A stretch of DNA of 64,000 nt from JAEUJZ01 sp964460115 (GCA_964460115.1 CAYWPR010000025.1:1-64000); one strand, 5' to 3'. Shown: positions 1 to 9,500, numbered from the stretch's first letter. Program-made: numbers and translations. The notes: generated from the sequence alone by a model not told the origin.

Positions 1-556
1 GCACAAGCCCGGACGCTTCTTTGATCGATACCACTTCGGGAAACTCACAAAGCCTAGCTACTGTATCGACCAAAAGGTCGCATCCGGTGCGGGCCGGGAC
101 GTTATAAAGCATGATGGGGCGTCCCAAACTGCACAGACTGCGAAAGTGCGAAATGAGCCCCTCCTGCGTTGGCCGGTTGTAGTACGGAGTCACGGCCAAT
201 AGACCATCGGCCCCCGCAGAAATGGCAGCGCGGCCAAGTTCCAAGGAGTGAGCCGTTGCCGGCGAGCCCACGCCGGCCAGTACCGGCACGCGGCCGGCAG
301 CAGCTTCGACGACGATTGCAATGACGCGAGCTTGCTCGGCCGAAGTCATCGCCGCCGCTTCGCCCGTGGTGCCGCAAGCGACTAGACCATTTATGCCGCT
401 TTGCAGTTGCTGCTCGACCAGCTTGCTAAGAGCCACCTCATCGATGGCAGGCTCGAAATGGGCGGCGGTGCTTTGCGCGTTGTCGCTGCCACGCATCGGC
501 GTGACGAGCGCGGTAAAGACCCCGGCAAAACCATCACAAATGGGCGTAGCGTACAT
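1..556 (-). CDS. dapA: 4-hydroxy-tetrahydrodipicolinate synthase, 3' part outside the window
   Basis: N-terminal 185 residues of DapA, which condenses pyruvate with aspartate semialdehyde in the lysine/diaminopimelate pathway in the cytoplasm. The gene runs off the left edge. Seen directly: GTTGE at residues 62-66 (active-site threonines), YYNRP at 125-129, Tyr151 in LYNVPxRTG and the Schiff-base Lys179 in the KEASG motif. The Tyr-Lys spacing of 28 equals that of the E. coli enzyme (133/161). Compared with E. coli the N-terminus carries about 19 extra residues, mostly a polar insert near 23-38. The ATG at 554-556 is the only good start; the divergent thiC begins 76 bp away. DapA supplies meso-DAP, matching the DNPR-type MurE encoded later in the window. 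Confidence 0.93.
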   Translation of the reverse strand, partial: MYATPICDGFAGVFTALVTPMRGSDNAQSTAAHFEPAIDEVALSKLVEQQLQSGINGLVACGTTGEAAAMTSAEQARVIAIVVEAAAGRVPVLAGVGSPATAHSLELGRAAISAGADGLLAVTPYYNRPTQEGLISHFRSLCSLGRPIMLYNVPARTGCDLLVDTVARLCEFPEVVSIKEASGLV

Positions 557-632
557 CTTGGCTGTTTACCAGAGCAGCGGCAGCGTGTCATGCCCGTTCT
601 GCTACACTGCGCGCCCTGTAAAGGATACAAAC

Positions 633-2285
633 ATGAAAAACTACCTGCAGGGCAGCCGAAATGATCTGCGAGTTCCTTTCCGTCGCGTCGAGCTTTCGCC
701 GACCCGCGGCAGACATGGCGCCCATGAAAACCCGCCCTTACATCTTTACGACACAAGCGGTCCCCATGGCGATCCCAGCGTTAGCTTGGATTTAGAGCGT
801 GGAATTTCGCCGCTGCGCCGCCCCTGGATTTTAGAGCGCGACGACGTGCAAAGCGCCAAAAGCGGCAGCGACAAAACGCTGCGCGCGCGACCCGGCAAAA
901 ACGTCACGCAAATGCATTACGCGCGCCGTGGCCAAATCACCCCGGAAATGGAATTTGTCGCGCTGCGCGAAGGCGTAAAACCAGAGTTTGTACGCGCCGA
1001 AGTCGCGCGCGGCCGCGCCATCATTCCGTCAAATATCAATCATCCCGAAGCCGAACCGATGATCATCGGCTCGCGATTTTTGGTGAAGATCAACGCCAAT
1101 ATCGGCAACTCGGTGGTTGCCTCGTCCATTGCCGAAGAAGTCGACAAAATGGTCTGGGCGACGCGCTGGGGCGCCGATACGGTCATGGATTTATCCACCG
1201 GTCGCGATATTTCCGCCACTCGCGAATGGATTTTGCGCAACAGCCCCGTGCCGATTGGCACCGTGCCGATCTATCAGGCGCTGGAAAAAGTCGGCGGCAA
1301 AGCCGAAGAGCTATGCTGGGAAGTTTTTCGCGACACCCTCATCGAACAAGCCGAACAAGGCGTCGATTATTTCACCATTCACGCTGGCGTCCTTTTGCGC
1401 TACGTGCCGCTGACGGCGCGGCGGGTGACCGGCATTGTGTCGCGCGGCGGTTCGATTTTGGCCGCCTGGTGCCTGGCGCACCATCAGGAAAACTTCCTGT
1501 ACACCCATTTCGAGCAAATCTGCGAAATCATGAAAGCCTATGATGTGGCTTTCTCGCTGGGCGATGGTCTGCGGCCGGGCAGCATTGCCGATGCCAACGA
1601 CGAAGCGCAATTTGCAGAGCTGCGCACACTTGGCGAGCTGACCGAAATCGCCTGGCGCCATGATGTACAGGTCATGATCGAAGGCCCCGGACATGTGCCG
1701 ATGCACAAGATCAAAGAGAACGTCGATCTGCAGATGGAGCTTTGTCATGAAGCGCCGTTTTATACTCTGGGGCCGCTGACTACCGACATCGCCCCGGGCT
1801 ACGATCACATCACCAGCGCCATTGGGGCAGCGATGATCGGTTGGTATGGCACGGCGATGCTGTGCTACGTCACGCCCAAAGAGCACTTGGGCCTGCCGAA
1901 CCGCGAGGACGTCAAGCAAGGCATCATCGCCTACAAGATTGCCGCGCACGCCGCGGATTTGGCCAAGGGGCATCCGGGGGCGCAAGCCTGGGACGATGCG
2001 CTGTCCAAAGCGCGTTTTGAATTTCGCTGGCGCGATCAGTTTCAGTTGGCGCTCGATCCCGAAACCGCCAAGTCCTATCACGATGAGACACTGCCTGCCG
2101 AACCGGCCAAGACGGCGCATTTTTGCTCGATGTGCGGACCGCACTTTTGCAGCATGAAAATTACTCAGGATGTGCGCGAATACGCCGCCAAACAAAGCCT
2201 GCCCGTCGATGCTGCGCTAAATGCCGGTCTGCAAGAAAAAGCCGCCGAATTTCGTCGCCGCGGCCTGGAGATTTACAGCGAGTAG
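633..2285 (+). CDS. thiC: phosphomethylpyrimidine synthase ThiC
   Basis: 550-residue radical-SAM-type enzyme that converts aminoimidazole ribotide to hydroxymethylpyrimidine phosphate for thiamine synthesis. The C-terminal CX2CX4C cluster motif is visible as Cys498, Cys501 and Cys506, and the central region matches the family closely (for example EGPGHVPMH). The frame stays open upstream to 321, but that stretch lies antisense to dapA, so the ATG at 633 preceded by TAAAGG is chosen. At 550 residues it is shorter than the E. coli protein (about 630), mainly at the N-terminus. The 76-bp gap to dapA is too short for a TPP riboswitch and none is seen. The last 13 bp overlap the convergent gene at 2273. 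Confidence 0.95.
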   Translation: MKNYLQGSRNDLRVPFRRVELSPTRGRHGAHENPPLHLYDTSGPHGDPSVSLDLERGISPLRRPWILERDDVQSAKSGSDKTLRARPGKNVTQMHYARRGQITPEMEFVALREGVKPEFVRAEVARGRAIIPSNINHPEAEPMIIGSRFLVKINANIGNSVVASSIAEEVDKMVWATRWGADTVMDLSTGRDISATREWILRNSPVPIGTVPIYQALEKVGGKAEELCWEVFRDTLIEQAEQGVDYFTIHAGVLLRYVPLTARRVTGIVSRGGSILAAWCLAHHQENFLYTHFEQICEIMKAYDVAFSLGDGLRPGSIADANDEAQFAELRTLGELTEIAWRHDVQVMIEGPGHVPMHKIKENVDLQMELCHEAPFYTLGPLTTDIAPGYDHITSAIGAAMIGWYGTAMLCYVTPKEHLGLPNREDVKQGIIAYKIAAHAADLAKGHPGAQAWDDALSKARFEFRWRDQFQLALDPETAKSYHDETLPAEPAKTAHFCSMCGPHFCSMKITQDVREYAAKQSLPVDAALNAGLQEKAAEFRRRGLEIYSE

Positions 2286-2926
2286 CGTCGCGCCGGCCAG
2301 CCCTCACGCAGTACAAAGATCGAAAACGCAAACGCATAGGCGCCGATCACATCGATGGTGTAGTGCAAATGTGCCAATAGCACGCTGAGCACGACACACA
2401 AATGCCCGATCAGCATAAAGATGCGCAGGCGCCGATGCGGCCAGGTGTACAGCAAAAGCAAAAACGTCGAAGCAGTATGCCCCGAGAAAAATAGGTCTTT
2501 GGTCATATAGATGTGCGATGCATTGCGCATCATGAGACCAACGGGGCTCGACAGCTCGAAAAGAGCATGCCAGAAACGTTCGGCATGCTCGGCATAGATG
2601 TTGGCGTGTACATCCGGCCCACGCACCGGACCAAGGCCGGTCAGCGCAATACATACGCCGCGCAAAAGCGATAACAGCCCCGCCGTGATGTTGTATCGCG
2701 CAAAGCGCTGCGGCGCGGCGCAAAGAAAACCGACGCTGATCGGCAAATAGGCCAGAAGCAAAAGGTAGTGGTTATAGCGATCGGCAAGTTCCTGATAAGG
2801 AAGGCGATCGATGATGAGATCCGGCAGGTGCGGGGCGGCCCGGCCTTCGGCATATAAAGCCAGCGCCATCATCGCCACCCAGCACAGGTAGCGAAAGCCA
2901 AGCGCCAAAACAATCGAGCGAACCAT
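2273..2926 (-). CDS. PAP2/sphingomyelin-synthase-like integral membrane protein
   Basis: 217-residue multi-pass membrane protein. Two motifs identify the lipid phosphatase/phosphotransferase superfamily: FSGHT at 147-151 and HYTIDV near 188-193, giving the triad His150, His188 and Asp192. This arrangement (SGHT, then HYTxDV) is closer to the sphingomyelin-synthase branch than to classical bacterial PAP2 enzymes, which have an additional KxxxxxxRP motif that I do not see. It probably transfers or removes a phospho-headgroup on a membrane lipid. The substrate cannot be read from sequence. It converges on thiC with a 13-bp overlap and lies 9 bp downstream of the Memo-like gene, so the two leftward genes are probably co-transcribed. 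Confidence 0.75.
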   Translation of the reverse strand: MVRSIVLALGFRYLCWVAMMALALYAEGRAAPHLPDLIIDRLPYQELADRYNHYLLLLAYLPISVGFLCAAPQRFARYNITAGLLSLLRGVCIALTGLGPVRGPDVHANIYAEHAERFWHALFELSSPVGLMMRNASHIYMTKDLFFSGHTASTFLLLLYTWPHRRLRIFMLIGHLCVVLSVLLAHLHYTIDVIGAYAFAFSIFVLREGWPARRYSL

Positions 2927-2935
2927 AGCGCTGCA

Positions 2936-4450
2936 TTATGGATAAACCAGGCTCGCGGTCGAGATATACGAGCCTTCGTCGACAGCACACTGGGCGTAGC
3001 AGCGCAGCCGCCCGGCCCCCGGACAAGCGGTGGCCAAAAGCAGGTACAAGGTACCTAGGCCCGCGACGCGGCGCCGATCGCGCTCGCGCCGAATTTCGCT
3101 GAGAAAGCCCTGCGCATCACCGCTCAGCGCCGGGCGCAGGGTTTCGCGATCGCGGCGCTCCAGCGAATCGCGATCTTCTTCGAGAAGCGCTTCGGCATCG
3201 CCAAAACGCGGACCAACATGAGCCAGATCGCCAGCGCCTAGCCACAGCACCTGCTGGCCATTTTTCTGCCGCTCACCAACTCGGTTTTGCAAAAGCCGCG
3301 CGAATTCATCCAAAAAGCGCGTGGTTTTTTGCGGTTCCAGCTTGTCGTCGCGACTTGGCGGACTTTGGGCCAGCTCATGCAAAGAACCGCACAAGATCGG
3401 CAAAATTCGCGGGATCGGTGCATCTTCGGCATCGATTTTGAGCAGCCGACGATATTCGACGATAAAGCATAGCCATACCGCCAAAAATTCCAGCGAATGC
3501 TCGCCGCGGTGGTGCGATTCATCGCGGGTCAAAAGATCGCCTAGCGATCGCGCATCGGCGTCGTTTTGTACCCCGTCCTGGGCGCCTAGCTCGGTGGCAT
3601 CGGCGATCAGAGTTTCGACCAATTCCACATCGGTCAGAAGCGATCCAAGCGGCGTCGCAAAATGTTTGCGAGTTAGCGTCACGATCGGATCGTGCGCGCC
3701 GTGATCGCAGCCAATCAGCACGATGAGGTCGGGCAAGCGCGGCGCAAAAAGCAGCGGCCAAAACGCCCAGGCGTAAGCGGGACCGCCGCGCGTAAAATCC
3801 ACCGTGGGGGCGACGATCAAACGCGGCAGCGCCGAGCCCGCCTGGCGATCGCGCGCCGCATCGCCAGCATTTAGACCCGGCCCATTTGGCGGTGTGAAAG
3901 CATCTATTAATAGACGGCGCAAAGCCGCGGCATCGCTTGGATAGCGCAGTCCGGCGGCAAAGGCTGGGCGCGTTTCCATCTCGGCAAATTCGGCGAAAAG
4001 CCGAGCGCAATGCAGCCGAAAACGCATCGAATCGAGCATCAGCGCTTCATCTAACTTTTTCAAAAGCGCATCGAGCGATTCTTTGGGCAGCGCTCGACGA
4101 TAGCGGGCCAAAAATTCGCTGCAAATCTCATCGCGAGTACGGCTGCCGTCGCATAGCTCAATCACGGCGGCGCCAAAGGGCGGTAGCGTCACCACCGCCG
4201 GAGCAATTCCCGAAGGATCGGCCAGCGCCAAAAGTTTCTGATTGCGGCCCTCACCGAGCGGCGCATCTACGGGATACACATCAAGCGGTCGAAGCATCGG
4301 ATAGATATCGGCGTTTGCTTCCAAACTGCGATGAAGACTGCGATCAAAACTTTGGTCGCTGTTTTCTGGGCCAGGCTCGCTTTTTTGCGGCGCATTTGCT
4401 GTAGCGGAATCGCTAGGCGGCGGAGGGGAACTGGTATCAGACGGGTGCAT
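2936..4450 (-). CDS. Memo-family (AmmeMemoRadiSam B-like) protein with N-terminal extension
   Basis: 504 residues. Residues 1-45 are Ser/Pro/Asp-rich, 46-150 resemble the small helical domain found ahead of some Memo proteins, and about 205-500 form the Memo domain. Visible Memo signatures are TRKHFATPLGS (260-270) and HRGEHSLEF (314-322). In typical members the first motif is APHxx(Y/F) and supplies a metal-ligand His. Here it reads APTVDF at 214-219, so that His is Thr216. Memo proteins bind copper or act as dioxygenase-fold proteins; whether this one keeps metal is doubtful. Start is ATG 4450; the frame extends upstream to 4675 without family similarity. The companion AMMECR1 and radical-SAM genes are not in the window. 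Confidence 0.72.
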   Translation of the reverse strand: MHPSDTSSPPPPSDSATANAPQKSEPGPENSDQSFDRSLHRSLEANADIYPMLRPLDVYPVDAPLGEGRNQKLLALADPSGIAPAVVTLPPFGAAVIELCDGSRTRDEICSEFLARYRRALPKESLDALLKKLDEALMLDSMRFRLHCARLFAEFAEMETRPAFAAGLRYPSDAAALRRLLIDAFTPPNGPGLNAGDAARDRQAGSALPRLIVAPTVDFTRGGPAYAWAFWPLLFAPRLPDLIVLIGCDHGAHDPIVTLTRKHFATPLGSLLTDVELVETLIADATELGAQDGVQNDADARSLGDLLTRDESHHRGEHSLEFLAVWLCFIVEYRRLLKIDAEDAPIPRILPILCGSLHELAQSPPSRDDKLEPQKTTRFLDEFARLLQNRVGERQKNGQQVLWLGAGDLAHVGPRFGDAEALLEEDRDSLERRDRETLRPALSGDAQGFLSEIRRERDRRRVAGLGTLYLLLATACPGAGRLRCYAQCAVDEGSYISTASLVYP

Positions 4451-4739
4451 AGTAGTTAGTATAACGAAATGCGCCGGGCGCTCACGGCCTGCCTCCCTCG
4501 CAAAATGTCGCAAAAAAGCCGTCTTTATGTAGGCAGAGGCGGGCGCACATCCCACCTGCCGTTTGCCTAGCACCGTCCTTGGCCAAACTAGATCCGCAGA
4601 CTTGCACGAAATTTTCCCTGTCCGCTTTCGGTTCGCAGTACAATGACCTAGCGAACCGCGGCTGTTTGCCAGCACCTAGTATCATTGTTTCGCATGGCAG
4701 CATGCCTAGTCGGTCGGAAAAGAGCCTCAGGGTCGTTGC

Positions 4740-7700
4740 ATGGCTGAGCAGCGCATTGGTAACTATCGCATCATCCGAAAGCTCGGCGAGGGCGGCATGG
4801 GTGTCGTGTATGAATGCGTACACGAATACATCGGCCGCCGCGCCGCAGTAAAAGTGTTGCATGCGGACTTTTCCCGCAACCCGGAGATGGCGGTTCGCTT
4901 TCTCAACGAAGCGCGAGCTACCAACATCGTGCAGCATCCGGGTATCGTCAACATCTTCGAGTTCGATCGTCTGCCTGACGGTAGCGCGTATATCGTCATG
5001 GATTATCTAGACGGCGACTCGCTGACGCAGCGGCTGGCCAAAGTAGGCGGCAGGATGGAGGTCGGCTATGCGCTGGCCTTGGCCTGGCAAGTCTCTGAAG
5101 CCCTGTCCGCGGCGCACTCCAAGGGCGTGATCCATCGCGATCTGAAACCCGACAATATTATGATTGTCGCGGATCAGGGCGATCCGACCAAGGAGCAGGC
5201 CAAGATTCTGGATTTTGGCATCGCCAAAGTCGCCGAGCAGCAGGGACTTGGACCGGCGCTCGTCAAGACCCAGATCGGCGTTCCGATGGGCACGCCGCTC
5301 TACATGGCCCCCGAGCAATGGAAGGGCGCCGCCGAAGTAGATGAGAAATCCGACGTCTACTCGCTGGGCGTGATTTTGTTCGAGATGCTGGCCGGGCAGC
5401 CGCCGTTTATCGCCAACTCTTCCAGCGAGGTCATGGCCCTGCACATTTTGGCCATGCCGCGCACGGTGCGCGAACTGAATCCGCTGGCGCCCGAAGAGGT
5501 CGCGGCGCTCATTCACCAGATGCTGGCCAAACTTTCGGCCGAGCGGCCGCAGATGATACAGGTGGCGCGCGAGCTGCGCCGGCTGCTTGGCATTAGCAAC
5601 GAAAACAGTCTGACCGGAATGCGCGGCATCGGCAGCTCTCAAGTCACCGATCTGCCCTCCGGCATTTCGTTGCGCACGGGCAGCAATACCCCACCGCAGA
5701 CTGGCGGAGTGTCAAGTATTGGCGCGCCTGCCATGATGCGTATGTCGGGCATCGGCACGCCTCCTACCGGCGTGCCATCCTCTTTACGAGTATCTGGAGT
5801 AAACTACGGCGGCGGTGCCTCGGCTTCTCAGGTCGGGCCACTTCAACTTCCTCCGGGCACCGGGCCGGGCGCACTGGGAACACCCGCCCTTCGTACCAGC
5901 ATTCCTCCACTTGTGACAGGCCCGAACGAGGCTCAGCAGATGGTACCTAATCAGACGCCTATCACCAATCCTCCAGGCGTTGCATGGCAGCGGCGAGCTC
6001 TTTATGGAGTCATCGCCGCCTGCTTGGTGGCCCTTGGGGCCCTGGCTTTCAAGATCTTCACCAAGCCCCCACCGACCAAACCCGTTGTAGCGGCCAAGCT
6101 GGAAGAGGGGGGCCTGGTCTGGTCCGAAATCCCCAGCGGCACCACTCAGAACCTTTATGGAATCTGGGGCGCCGGCCTGAACAATATGTGGGCGATCGGC
6201 AAGTCCGGTACGCTTTTGCGCTGGAACGGCGCACAGTGGAAGGATGGCGGCGCCAACATTAATAAGGAATACGCCCTAAACGGCATTTGGGGCAGCAGCT
6301 CCGATGACATTTGGAGCGTCGGTAAAAACGGCGTCATCCTGCATTGGAACGGCATCTCCTGGACCGAAGTGCCTAGTGGCAGCAGCCAGGCTTTAAAGGA
6401 TGTCTGGGGCAGCGGCAAAAACGACGTCTGGATCGTCGGCGAATCCGGCGTCATTTTGCACTGGAACGGCAATGACTGGAGCCCCGTCTCTGCCGGAACC
6501 GACACCGAACTGCGCAGCCTTTGGGGCAGCGGCCCCCGCGACATTTGGGCGGTCGGCGGCAGCGACGCGTCCGAGGGATTCATTCTGCACTACGACGGCA
6601 ACAAATGGCAGCCCTTCACTCGCGCCGAAACTCGTCTAAACGGCATTTGGGGCAGCGGTGCGGACGATGTCTGGGCCGTCGGCGGCCGCCCAGGTCCCGA
6701 AGGCACTGTCGTACACTGGGACGGTAAAAACTGGTCGCCAGTGCCGATGCCGCGCGCCAACTGGTTAAACCGCATCTGGGGCAGCAGCTCACGCGATTTG
6801 TGGGTCGCCGGCGAAAGCGGCACCATGATGCACTATAACGGCACCGCCTGGGCCGAAGCCGTGACCAGCACCCAAGCCAGCTTCAAAAGCGTCTATGGCA
6901 CCGGCGTCAACGACGTATGGGCGGTTGCTTTAAACGGCATCATTCGCCACTGGAACGGCAAAACCTGGGTGCAGATGCCTGCCGTGACCCAGCAAAGCCT
7001 GGAGCATGTCTTTGGCAGCAGCCAAAGCGACGTGTGGGCGATCGGCAAAGCCGGCACCATCATTCACTGGGATGGCAAGAATTGGTCGAGCTCGACGAGC
7101 GGCACGACCAACGATCTGCATGGCCTGACCGGCGGTGGGTTCAACAACATTTGGACCTGCGGCGACAAAGGCATGATTCTGCACTACGATGGACAGGCTT
7201 GGCAGCAAGTGGTCAGCGGCACCACTTTCAACCTAAACTCTATGTTTGCCCTGGCGCCCCATGACATGTGGACGGTGGGCGACAAGGGCACCATCGTGCA
7301 CTGGGATGGGCAAACCTGGACCCCGGTTCCTAACGCTGTGCCCAGCAATCTGTACACGGTCTATGGCGTCGACAGCAAAGATGTCTGGGCGGCAGGCGAA
7401 GGCGGCGTGGTTCTGCACTGGGATGGCCGCGCCTGGGTACGGGTTCAAACCGATGCCAGCGTGACCCGTACCATCTACTCGATCTACGGTAGCACCAGCG
7501 TCGAGCTGTGGGCGGCCGGCAAGCAGGGCCTGCTCCTGCGCGGCGATGGTCGTTCCTGGACCGTCGTGCCGAGCGGGACCACCGAAGATCTGCAAAGCCT
7601 GTTTGGCAACGGCCGCTACGATGTCTGGGCCGTTGGCTCGGGTGGCGTCATCCTGCACTGGAACGGCACCGTGTGGTCCAAGATCCTCGGGCCCACCAAA

Positions 7701-7778
7701 AAAGGCCTGCACGGCCTATGGAGCAGCCGCCCCGGCGATCTATGGGTCGTCGGTCAATTCGGTCTAATTCTTCACTAG
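4740..7778 (+). CDS. membrane Ser/Thr protein kinase with 14 propeller-like C-terminal repeats
   Basis: 1012 residues. Residues 9-280 are a Hanks-type kinase: glycine loop GEGGMG at 16-21, Lys38, HRD at 132-134, DFG at 158-160 and APEQ at 190-193, all intact. A Gly/Pro/Ser-rich linker (about 285-415) leads to one membrane helix at about 420-440. From about 470 to the end are 14 repeats of roughly 41 residues of the form IWG-x4-DVWAVG-x2-G-x-ILHWNG-x2-W; the last is cut short by the stop. Fourteen units would suit two seven-bladed propellers (inference). The arrangement implies a cytoplasmic kinase with a periplasmic ligand- or protein-binding sensor. ATG 4740 begins right at the kinase fold; the divergent Memo gene starts 289 bp away. 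Confidence 0.92.
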   Translation: MAEQRIGNYRIIRKLGEGGMGVVYECVHEYIGRRAAVKVLHADFSRNPEMAVRFLNEARATNIVQHPGIVNIFEFDRLPDGSAYIVMDYLDGDSLTQRLAKVGGRMEVGYALALAWQVSEALSAAHSKGVIHRDLKPDNIMIVADQGDPTKEQAKILDFGIAKVAEQQGLGPALVKTQIGVPMGTPLYMAPEQWKGAAEVDEKSDVYSLGVILFEMLAGQPPFIANSSSEVMALHILAMPRTVRELNPLAPEEVAALIHQMLAKLSAERPQMIQVARELRRLLGISNENSLTGMRGIGSSQVTDLPSGISLRTGSNTPPQTGGVSSIGAPAMMRMSGIGTPPTGVPSSLRVSGVNYGGGASASQVGPLQLPPGTGPGALGTPALRTSIPPLVTGPNEAQQMVPNQTPITNPPGVAWQRRALYGVIAACLVALGALAFKIFTKPPPTKPVVAAKLEEGGLVWSEIPSGTTQNLYGIWGAGLNNMWAIGKSGTLLRWNGAQWKDGGANINKEYALNGIWGSSSDDIWSVGKNGVILHWNGISWTEVPSGSSQALKDVWGSGKNDVWIVGESGVILHWNGNDWSPVSAGTDTELRSLWGSGPRDIWAVGGSDASEGFILHYDGNKWQPFTRAETRLNGIWGSGADDVWAVGGRPGPEGTVVHWDGKNWSPVPMPRANWLNRIWGSSSRDLWVAGESGTMMHYNGTAWAEAVTSTQASFKSVYGTGVNDVWAVALNGIIRHWNGKTWVQMPAVTQQSLEHVFGSSQSDVWAIGKAGTIIHWDGKNWSSSTSGTTNDLHGLTGGGFNNIWTCGDKGMILHYDGQAWQQVVSGTTFNLNSMFALAPHDMWTVGDKGTIVHWDGQTWTPVPNAVPSNLYTVYGVDSKDVWAAGEGGVVLHWDGRAWVRVQTDASVTRTIYSIYGSTSVELWAAGKQGLLLRGDGRSWTVVPSGTTEDLQSLFGNGRYDVWAVGSGGVILHWNGTVWSKILGPTKKGLHGLWSSRPGDLWVVGQFGLILH

Positions 7779-7808
7779 CCGCCTCCACGTAGTAAAGTGC
7801 GGGGGCTC

Positions 7809-9413
7809 ATGCTCAAAGCCCCGCTGCTTCTGCGTTTCGGTCTTCATCTTAGCCCTCAGGCTTTAAACGCCCTGGTTTTGCATCCCGACGGCAGCTTGCA
7901 CGCCTTTGCGACTCCAATGTCGCCCGGAGCTTCGCTACACGCGGCCTTCACCGCGCTCCTTTCGCGAATTACTCCGACGCTGCCGCAAAAGGTTCCGCTG
8001 GGCGAAGCGATTGTGTCGAGCAGCCGCCCCCTAAGTACGCTACGTCCGAGCGGTCGCGTCGCACTGCTTATCACCGAAGGCTTTGAAGACACGTTGCAGC
8101 TAGAAGATTCTCAGATCCGTCCATCGAGCATTTTTGGCGAACAGCGGCTTTTCGAGCTTTGCCCGCGCAAATACTGTCTGGGCGTTCCCGAGCGGCTGAG
8201 CGCCGATGGCACTGTCATTCGGCCGCTTACGGGTGCAGCTCTGCTCGATTTGTATCAGCAGGTCGCCAAGCTCAATGTCTCGGCGGTGGCGGTCGTGCTT
8301 TTGCACAGCTATCAAAACGACGCGCACGAACGAACCATTGCCGAGGCCCTGCGACCGCTCGGTTTGCCGGTGTCCCTGTCCTCGGTTGTCGCGCGCCGTC
8401 CCGATGAGCGTCGACGCGCCTACGCCACCGTGCTAGATGCCTGTCTGGCGCCGACTTTTCAAGAAGAGATTTCCGTGCTGCGCGCGGCCGGCTTTTCGCG
8501 AGTGCTTTGTTGCAACTCGGTGGGAGATTTGGTTCCGGCGTCGCAGATGCTGCCACTTCATAGCATGCTCGGAGCTGCCGCGGCCGGGCTTTTGGGCGTA
8601 CAGCGCCATGCCGCGACAAATGGCCTCTCGCAATTTTTGGCCTTGGGCGTAGATGGCAACTCGGCCACGGTGGCGCTTTACGATTCGAAGCTCGAACGCA
8701 ATTCGAATGCGCAGGAGATGTTTCCGATCGGGTTTGATTTTGGCCAAGAGCTGCCCGCGCACGAACTGAAAATGATCTCGCTAGACAGCGCTTTTTCGAA
8801 TTGCGGCCCGCAACTGCTGGATGCCCTACACGCCATTACGATCGAGCGCGGCCACGATCCCGCCGACTATGCGCTTGTTTGTTATGGCAATGTCAGCGTG
8901 TCTTTGGCCTCGACGCTGGCCAGCCAGATTGGGGCCAAGTCTATGTACATGCCCCAGGCTGCCCCCCTGCTCGCGGCTTATGGGGCCTTGTGTGCGCCCA
9001 TTGTCTGTCAGCACCAAGAGCTGATGCTGACCGAAGCTTCCAGCGCGCAGCAGATTGGCCAACTTGCCGCGACGATTTCATCGCTGACCTCGCGCCTGCG
9101 TGCCGACCTGCGGCGCGAGGGTTTGCTCGTCTCGGATCACCTTCCCGGCTATGAATGGCACGCCGAGCTTTGTTACAAAGGCCAGGGCCTTGGTCAATGG
9201 CCGGCGCTGACGCTGGCCGGCCTTGGAGATGGCAGCCCAGCGCTTAGCGGCGACACAGACTTGGTGGTGCGCTTTTTTCATGAGCATCACCGCCGCTATG
9301 GTTTTTCCCTGGCCGAGTGTCCCGTCGAAATTTTGCGAGTGCGAGTACGCGCCACATTGCCTGTCATCACCCCTCACGATGTCGAACTTTCCAAGCTGGC
9401 CGTACCCCTGTAA
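7809..9413 (+). CDS. degenerate hydantoinase/oxoprolinase A-like protein
   Basis: About 534 residues with overall resemblance to the ATP-dependent hydantoinase/oxoprolinase alpha family (HyuA), including the ERLSADGTVIRPL and VVLLHSYQNDAHE segments. The hallmark N-terminal phosphate-binding motif (DxGGTFTD) is not present; the equivalent stretch reads RFGLHLSPQALNALVL. The second actin-like motif (DMGGTSTD in active members) reads LGVDGNSATVAL. It is also shorter than usual HyuA proteins (about 650-700). I infer a catalytically altered or inactive homologue. No HyuB partner is nearby. ATG 7809, preceded by GCGGGGG, is preferred to GTG 7797. It follows the kinase by about 30 bp and may be co-transcribed with it. 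Confidence 0.6.
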   Translation: MLKAPLLLRFGLHLSPQALNALVLHPDGSLHAFATPMSPGASLHAAFTALLSRITPTLPQKVPLGEAIVSSSRPLSTLRPSGRVALLITEGFEDTLQLEDSQIRPSSIFGEQRLFELCPRKYCLGVPERLSADGTVIRPLTGAALLDLYQQVAKLNVSAVAVVLLHSYQNDAHERTIAEALRPLGLPVSLSSVVARRPDERRRAYATVLDACLAPTFQEEISVLRAAGFSRVLCCNSVGDLVPASQMLPLHSMLGAAAAGLLGVQRHAATNGLSQFLALGVDGNSATVALYDSKLERNSNAQEMFPIGFDFGQELPAHELKMISLDSAFSNCGPQLLDALHAITIERGHDPADYALVCYGNVSVSLASTLASQIGAKSMYMPQAAPLLAAYGALCAPIVCQHQELMLTEASSAQQIGQLAATISSLTSRLRADLRREGLLVSDHLPGYEWHAELCYKGQGLGQWPALTLAGLGDGSPALSGDTDLVVRFFHEHHRRYGFSLAECPVEILRVRVRATLPVITPHDVELSKLAVPL

Positions 9414-9500
9414 GAAAACGGCCAAGACCACGCCCACCATTTATCCCCTGGTGCGTGCAGGCCTTTTGGTATGATGAGACCCTCACCTAGGACGCGTAGT

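Noticed and set aside
557..632. TPP riboswitch before thiC
   Set aside because: The gap is only 76 bp and the thi-box sequences are not seen.
1311..2195. Long open frame antisense to thiC (294 codons)
   Set aside because: It is a shadow of thiC produced by GC-rich third positions; no family similarity or ribosome site.
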